Assembly (NCBI GenBank): GCA_002505355.1
Contig: DAUW01000040.1
Span: 1-11,542 of the forward strand
DNA length: 11,542 bases
DNA from: Euryarchaeota archaeon UBA229
GTDB lineage: Archaea > Thermoplasmatota > Poseidoniia > Poseidoniales > Poseidoniaceae
Reading direction: 5' to 3'
A program made the translations under genes and the position numbers. A model generated the notes under the pieces. That model did not search any database. It was not told the origin of the DNA and worked only from the letters and a program-made list of their open reading frames with translations. Below are positions 7,257 through 11,542 of the stretch, in pieces; position 1 is the first letter of the stretch, and every line of letters begins with the position of its first letter.

Positions 7257-8141
7257 TCACTCTTCCCCATACAAGCGATTGGGCAAATCAACATGTGCCC
7301 GCCACATCAATTCTTCATCAATACCGGCGGCAATTAGTTGCTGAGTGCGTTTAGGTACAGTCTTGGGTCCAAGTACGGCGCCAGGCCTCCGTAAATCATC
7401 CATATAATCAGTCTCAAGTAAGAATCCGTGGCTAGACCTTGGCGCAGAATCTAACAATGTGTCGAGGGCTCCTTTGCCAATTAACACGCTAGGCGTCAAC
7501 CCTTGAGTAATCAAAGAATCCACATTAGGTGGAGAGTAATGCCGTATTAGACGATCGTGTGATAATCCAGCTCTACTCGCCATTTCGGCCATATCTTTGT
7601 AGGTTGATTCTAACTCACCCTCAACGTGCAGTTGTAAGGCAAACCCGTCACCTGCTGCCCAACTCATAGTCTCAAGCAGCAACTCGTTGGATAATTCCCA
7701 AATCTCTTCGCTAACTTTCCAGTGCGGCCTACCGACCTCCCCTATTGCGTGCGCTTTACCTTCATGATAGAACTTGACTGCCTCCTCAATGCTGCAGCGA
7801 TAATTGTCAATTGCTTGCTCTTTACCGCCCTCACCATCCTGTTCGACCCATTGGATGAATTGATGTGCAAAGGCAGCGGGATGTGGGCCTAGAACTACCC
7901 TTACGCCAAGGCCCACTTCACGGCGTACTGACTCTGCCATCTCAATCGTGTTTTGATATGTAATTCTGTGACCTTCTCTTGTCGTTGGTGGTGAGGAGAA
8001 ATCAGGACAGTGAATCAACACTAGATTGGTGCCCCCGGCCTTTTTGAAATCCCTCGCTGCATCGAGGTATCTGCCATTGCGATTGAGGTGAAAGTGGTTA
8101 TCAAGGATTGGCCCTTGCCACGCAAGCCCATGATTTGTCAT
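7257..8141 (-). CDS. TatD-family metal-dependent hydrolase
   Basis: TIM-barrel amidohydrolase-like enzyme of 294 aa, probably cytoplasmic and using two divalent metals. The family includes DNases and uncharacterised archaeal hydrolases, so the substrate is not known. The expected metal-site series is visible in order: Asp14/His16/His18 in LDNHFHL, His87 in GPHPA, Glu135 in GEVGRPH, His172 in LQLHVEG, His201 in RHYS and Asp245 in ETDY. The GPHPA and RHYS contexts look more like the archaeal TatD-like group than E. coli TatD. The frame is open to ATG 8243, but that start would overlap the previous gene by 94 nt. ATG 8141 begins right before the first beta-strand, 8 nt after the previous stop, with GAGTGGT just upstream. 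Position suggests co-transcription with the TBP-like gene. Confidence 0.88.
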   Translation of the reverse strand: MTNHGLAWQGPILDNHFHLNRNGRYLDAARDFKKAGGTNLVLIHCPDFSSPPTTREGHRITYQNTIEMAESVRREVGLGVRVVLGPHPAAFAHQFIQWVEQDGEGGKEQAIDNYRCSIEEAVKFYHEGKAHAIGEVGRPHWKVSEEIWELSNELLLETMSWAAGDGFALQLHVEGELESTYKDMAEMASRAGLSHDRLIRHYSPPNVDSLITQGLTPSVLIGKGALDTLLDSAPRSSHGFLLETDYMDDLRRPGAVLGPKTVPKRTQQLIAAGIDEELMWRAHVDLPNRLYGEE

Positions 8142-8149
8142 TTTACCAC

Positions 8150-8686
8150 TCACAACAATAGATTGTGTTCTTGCAGCTTTCCTTTCCAGAATACTGCAGA
8201 CATGGCAACCATATTCGGATGTCTGGCATCGCTCACCACACACTTACCATTGCCCCAAACATATAGTTTCAAATTGTGCCTAGTGTCTTGAATTATTGCG
8301 CAGCCTAGCCTTTGATCATAGGTTGAACTACCACCAGTGAACTCCTTGTTCATTGACTCTACAGCCACTCCAGAATCAAAATTGAAGGAGGCAATTACAG
8401 GACCCAACTCAGTTTGTAATCCACTATCGTCTAAACCCAATCTAAGTAAAAGTTCCTTCGCTGCAGCACGGGCTGCCTCAACCCTGTGTGTACCGTGTAC
8501 GACTATTCTGCCAGCCTCATCTATGATGATAGTTGCACGGGGTTTCTCCAACGCCTTGATTACAATATTTCCATTCTTTTGACCGGCTAACTGAGATATT
8601 ACTGCATCGTGGTCGACTGGGGCCGTAGGAACAAATCGCACCAGCTGGTTTTCGACTCGGACATCTACTCCACCTGCAGCCATCAT
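8150..8686 (-). CDS. Divergent TATA-box binding protein (TBP)-fold protein
   Basis: 178 aa, the length of archaeal TBP, with two imperfect repeats. Repeat 1 (about 8-85) contains LEKPRATIII, then AGRIVVHG and a helix starting THRVEAARAAAKELL. This follows the TBP pattern of RL-x-x-PK-hydrophobic strand, SGKVV-TG strand and EEA helix. Repeat 2 (about 93-175) has VIASFNF, STYDQRLGCAII in the place of EYEPEQFPGLVYRL, and LYVWGNGKCVVSD. The paired phenylalanines that kink DNA in TBP (in QFPG and LIF) are not seen: repeat 1 has no QFPG and has III, and repeat 2 has QRLG and YVW. It is therefore unlikely to be the general TBP. It could be a specialised factor, or a TBP-fold domain that binds something else. 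Its start overlaps the previous stop (ATGA), behind a strong GGAGGAGG site; ATG 8683 is equally possible. The TBP assignment is by eye from motifs. Confidence 0.7.
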   Translation of the reverse strand: MMAAGGVDVRVENQLVRFVPTAPVDHDAVISQLAGQKNGNIVIKALEKPRATIIIDEAGRIVVHGTHRVEAARAAAKELLLRLGLDDSGLQTELGPVIASFNFDSGVAVESMNKEFTGGSSTYDQRLGCAIIQDTRHNLKLYVWGNGKCVVSDARHPNMVAMSAVFWKGKLQEHNLLL

Positions 8687-9489
8687 TCCTCCTCCATGTC
8701 TAGCCTAGAGGTCTTGTTTGATGAATTCTCCTCTGGAATTGGCAATTTAATCAATTGATTGTAGATGGTGTAACGCCAGGGTAGGAACAATGGCACCAGT
8801 AAGACCGCCTCTTTACCGTAGTCATTTCTTAATTCTTCAAGCGCCCCTCTCAATCTAGCTGCATAACGAACATCGCGATTTTCTGCAATCTTTTCACCAA
8901 TCAGCCATTCATTAAGATCCCACCAAGTCGCACATAATACAGCGGCAGAAGATAAATTAGCGGTTACACCTTTTGGTGGTTTTTCCGCTTCGAAAATATT
9001 CTGCTTCACCCTCTTGCGCCATTTTTTGCCAACCGTTACCAAAGCGAGTAACTTCTTCCACCGGGACACTTCCTTCGCTTCCGCAATCATGTGCGCTTCC
9101 CAATCCTCATCATCTAATTCTGGTTCAATAAAGAACACCGGTCGGTTGTGGCGTTGAGCAAGCCTGTGAACTCTTCTTGGTTCGGGATCGGGAAATCGTC
9201 CAGAGTTGACTTCGTCGAGCTGCGTAACCTCTTCGAGAAATATGCCCATTGTACCACCAGAAACCAATCCATGAGCGAGGTTAACGCCGCTAGATTCTGC
9301 CTCATCTTTTTCTTCCTGCTCCCATAATTCAACCACTTCATCGGATTCTAACAACCCTATTCCATGCCATTCAATCGACGGACGTAATTTGCGGGGATAG
9401 ACCACTGTAGGGATAGTCCCGTGCAGAACAATTTTGCCACCTTCTGGGTCTTCCCAAATCAGGTCTTTCCAGCCGATCCTAGAAGTCAT
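8683..9489 (-). CDS. Hypothetical protein, possible remote TraB/GumN-like C-terminus
   Basis: 268 aa, not recognised as a known family. It has no signal peptide and no convincing membrane helix, is rich in charged residues and is probably cytoplasmic. Visible parts are a beta-like N-terminus with KIVLHGTIPTVV (19-30), an acidic stretch about 48-66, a basic patch GKKWRKRVKQ (154-163), and a Trp-rich helix near 186-196. A C-terminal stretch, NRDVRYAARLRGALEEL followed by KEAVLLVPLFLPW, recalls the helix-strand end of TraB/GumN proteins (ERD..MA..L, then VVGA.H). The histidine expected there is absent, so this is only a hint. It starts 10 nt after the large surface-protein gene and overlaps the TBP-like gene by 4 nt. 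That arrangement implies shared expression, and perhaps a shared role with the TBP-like factor. Confidence 0.75.
   Translation of the reverse strand: MTSRIGWKDLIWEDPEGGKIVLHGTIPTVVYPRKLRPSIEWHGIGLLESDEVVELWEQEEKDEAESSGVNLAHGLVSGGTMGIFLEEVTQLDEVNSGRFPDPEPRRVHRLAQRHNRPVFFIEPELDDEDWEAHMIAEAKEVSRWKKLLALVTVGKKWRKRVKQNIFEAEKPPKGVTANLSSAAVLCATWWDLNEWLIGEKIAENRDVRYAARLRGALEELRNDYGKEAVLLVPLFLPWRYTIYNQLIKLPIPEENSSNKTSRLDMEEE
8688..8695 (-). promoter_or_regulatory. Strong ribosome binding site of the TBP-like gene inside the upstream gene
   Basis: GGAGGAGG lies in the last codons of the upstream gene, which encode its EEE end. It sits 1 nt from ATG 8686 and 4 nt from ATG 8683 by its last base; counted from the first GGAGG core, spacing is 4 and 7 nt. 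The stop and start share ATGA. The arrangement points to translational coupling, and the spacing slightly favours the second ATG. Confidence 0.65.
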
Positions 9490-9499
9490 TATGACTCAC

Positions 9500-11542
9500 T
9501 CATTGATTTTCAAGCCATTCTTCAAGTTGCTGAACACTCCATCCTTGGTCGAAGTAACCCTGGATTTCTTCTTGGCTCCAGAAATTAAATTTCTCCAGCG
9601 CCTCGGCCATCTCGGGACTTACTGCTGCAGAGGGTGCAGAGTATGTCTGGGTCTGTTCAGGTATCGAAGCGTATGATTTGTCATCATCATAATCGTAGTC
9701 AAATTCATCATCCAAGTCCTCACGGTTTCTGCGTGAAATCACCACAACCACAACGGCAAGAACAGCTATTACGCCAACTAGGATAATTACTATCAGGCCT
9801 GTCGAGAATCCACCATCAGTTGAACTAGCAACCTTAACGTTGAAGGTTTTACCCTCTTCTTTACCATTGAACAATATATCCTTGGTTTCGTTATCATAGA
9901 CAATGTAGTACATACCGGTGGTTGCATCAGTGAATTCCTCTAATTCGATTGACACCCACTGAGCTTGATCTTGACCAATAATCTCGCTTGTTATGTAGCC
10001 CTCAAATACCGGTGGTTGATTATTGGTGACGGATTTAATTTCCAAATCGGCAATTCCGGGAATTCCGGAGTTGACAAGTTCTACCTCAAAGGTAATCTTA
10101 TCGCCAACTTCAGGGGAATCCGGGATTGTTCTCGTATTTCTTACCTCAAAATTACTACCCTCAAATTCAAGGATATAGGTAGAACTATCCTGGCCATCAT
10201 TGTCATTACCTTCAATGCCAACTGCAGAGCCATCATCGAAATAACGTCCTGCACCAATGATTGGTGAGCCTGCGCCATCAACTGTTTCAACCCACATTAC
10301 CAGATTTACTACCAATCCTGGTGCGTTTAGATTTGTCTCAGTCACATCAAATTGGCCAAATCCTACCGGCCACAAATCAACACAGTCTGCTGAAGCACGA
10401 ATGTATCCAAGACTTCCCGCTGACAAGTCGAGAGGCGCTGATAGCGGAGTAGTGCCGTAATTATTTTGATAAACGTTCCAAACATTGCCATCTTCTGGGT
10501 TGCCGTTATAGTAAATCCAATTAAGCGTGGTAGCATCCTCTGCAAGACTACCTCGCTCTTCGATTTGACTGGATACATCAACGCAGTGATAGGTAGAGGT
10601 TGGCATCTTGTCAAATAGTTCAGGGTCGAGACCGCTCGATGCAGTTTCTCCACGAGATGCAGCCCATGAACCAAACACTAGTTTCGGTGCTTCATCATCA
10701 ACTTTGATGACAAACTTGCCACAACCATTGATGACTGAACCAAAGCAGTATGCGGTGGTCAAATCTTCAGCCCCTAGTGGTAGATTGATCAATCTGAATT
10801 CATAGTTGAATTCGTTTTGGTACGAAGGCATCTTGATTGGAATATCGAACTTTCCGCCAGTGAAAGTATGAGTCGTTATCTCCTCTTCAACCGGGTCATA
10901 ATCTCGCTCAGAATCCCTGAACACTTCTTTCCTAGTGATTTCCATAGTTAACTCAACTTCGGGCGTGATGAATACATTTTCAAGTATTCCAGAGGTAAAT
11001 GAGTACTGACCAGAAAACATAACTACGTCACCACCAGTCACCGACCCAATGAATGTCTCTCGGCCAATTTCATGGTATAAGTTATCAGATATTGGAATAT
11101 CTTGGTCTGTCAGGGTCGGTGAAACCATACGCTGGCCATCCAAATCTGACCTGAAATCTAGTCGCATATCGTTTTGGTATGTCCACGTTTGTCGATACGA
11201 ACTTTCAGAAAATACCGGTGAATTATCTAAGTCTTTGATTTGGAATGATGGTGTATATTCACCGGATAGAGGTAGACCCCACTGGAAGTTAATTGGTATG
11301 TTGATAATAAACTCTGATTCGAACGGGTCAATTAGTACATTACCATCCATGGTCCTTATTGTTGCTCTTGAGTCCCCGCTCGAGTCAACTGCAATATCAA
11401 ACAGGTCGCTATTAGTGACGGCGGTCTGATTTCTTGGATAATAAATAATCTTCGAGTCGTAGTTAGTCTCTTGCGGTGCTAAAATGATTTCAAGCATCTC
11501 AACATCCTTCCATCCGTTACCGTCCTCAGCATCGATAATGAT
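9500..11542 (-). CDS. Large membrane-anchored surface protein with Ig-like domains, 5' end beyond the window
   Basis: C-terminal 680 residues of a longer surface protein. The frame stays open to the window edge: the 15 codons upstream of ATG 11497 (IIIDAEDGNGWKDVE) continue a beta-rich domain, so that ATG is probably internal. The ectodomain appears to hold several Ig-like/beta-sandwich modules. One boundary is near FVIKVDDEAPKL, and a CARDB-like module runs from about SPEVGDKITFEVELVNSG to the membrane. A few cysteines (YCFGSVINGCG, YHCVDV, ADCVDL) may pair. A membrane helix follows (GLIVIILVGVIAVLAVVVVV, about 582-601) with an SRRNR stop-transfer patch. The roughly 75-residue cytoplasmic tail is acidic and Tyr/Asp-rich (DEFDYDYDDD), then a Pro/Ser/Thr spacer, then a short Trp-containing helical motif (FNFWSQEEI...WSVQQLEEWL). 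Ligand and role are unknown. It heads the visible operon and shares its plan with the smaller surface protein at the other end. Confidence 0.88.
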   Translation of the reverse strand: MIIDAEDGNGWKDVEMLEIILAPQETNYDSKIIYYPRNQTAVTNSDLFDIAVDSSGDSRATIRTMDGNVLIDPFESEFIINIPINFQWGLPLSGEYTPSFQIKDLDNSPVFSESSYRQTWTYQNDMRLDFRSDLDGQRMVSPTLTDQDIPISDNLYHEIGRETFIGSVTGGDVVMFSGQYSFTSGILENVFITPEVELTMEITRKEVFRDSERDYDPVEEEITTHTFTGGKFDIPIKMPSYQNEFNYEFRLINLPLGAEDLTTAYCFGSVINGCGKFVIKVDDEAPKLVFGSWAASRGETASSGLDPELFDKMPTSTYHCVDVSSQIEERGSLAEDATTLNWIYYNGNPEDGNVWNVYQNNYGTTPLSAPLDLSAGSLGYIRASADCVDLWPVGFGQFDVTETNLNAPGLVVNLVMWVETVDGAGSPIIGAGRYFDDGSAVGIEGNDNDGQDSSTYILEFEGSNFEVRNTRTIPDSPEVGDKITFEVELVNSGIPGIADLEIKSVTNNQPPVFEGYITSEIIGQDQAQWVSIELEEFTDATTGMYYIVYDNETKDILFNGKEEGKTFNVKVASSTDGGFSTGLIVIILVGVIAVLAVVVVVISRRNREDLDDEFDYDYDDDKSYASIPEQTQTYSAPSAAVSPEMAEALEKFNFWSQEEIQGYFDQGWSVQQLEEWLENQ

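Noticed and set aside
7193..7294. Longest start (ATG 7294) for the smaller surface protein
   Set aside because: It overlaps the end of the hydrolase gene and would bury the signal peptide 34 residues in. ATG 7192 gives a standard secretory N-terminus, with ATG 7249 as the only serious alternative.
8142..8243. Extended hydrolase start at ATG 8243
   Set aside because: It would overlap the TBP-like gene by 94 nt in another frame, and the Cys-rich extension is simply the shadow of that gene. ATG 8141 has a nearby ribosome site.
1..11542. CRISPR arrays, tRNA or rRNA genes, insertion sequences
   Set aside because: No regularly spaced direct repeats, cloverleaf-like segments or transposase motifs were noticed. 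The window is almost wholly coding on one strand.

Overview
All credible genes in this window lie on the minus strand, so transcription runs from right to left. The source is most likely an archaeon. The reasons are a protein with the two-repeat layout of TATA-box binding protein (TBP), tightly packed genes with GGAGG/GGTGG ribosome sites, and two surface proteins with a signal peptide or long ectodomain, one C-terminal membrane helix and an Asp/Glu-rich cytoplasmic tail. That tail style, and a moderately AT-rich genome with bacterial-type lipid genes, fits planktonic Marine Group II/III euryarchaeotes (Poseidoniia). This placement is inference, because no rRNA or marker gene is present.

Right part (about 11542-6116) is a compact gene string: a large surface protein cut by the window edge, an unrecognised 268-aa protein, a divergent TBP-fold protein, a TatD-family metal-dependent hydrolase, and a second smaller surface protein. 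Spacing is 10 nt, a 4-nt overlap, 8 nt and about 64 nt (7 nt if an earlier start is used for the last gene). This suggests one operon, although no shared pathway is evident.

A 118-nt gap (5998-6115) holds a small palindrome and a separate 19-bp inverted repeat, both candidate control sites.

Left part (6000-1) is a lipid or polyketide unit. It has a stand-alone FabI-type enoyl-ACP reductase, followed directly by a giant type I synthase that runs off the left edge after more than 1,700 codons. Visible domains are KS1 (PfaA-like), a malonyl-type AT, an ACP-like domain that has lost its phosphopantetheine serine, a second and quite different KS, and the start of a normal-looking ACP. No KR, DH or ER domain is visible in the synthase, so FabI may supply enoyl reduction in trans. 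The synthase has no ATG at its start. Its frame is the same as fabI's, with a single UGA between them, so it probably starts at CTG or ATT just after an AGGTGGT ribosome site that also precedes fabI.

The most novel elements are the archaeal KS-AT-ACP*-KS-ACP synthase with its FabI partner, the dead ACP-like domain, the non-ATG junction, and the TBP-like protein without the usual DNA-kinking phenylalanines.
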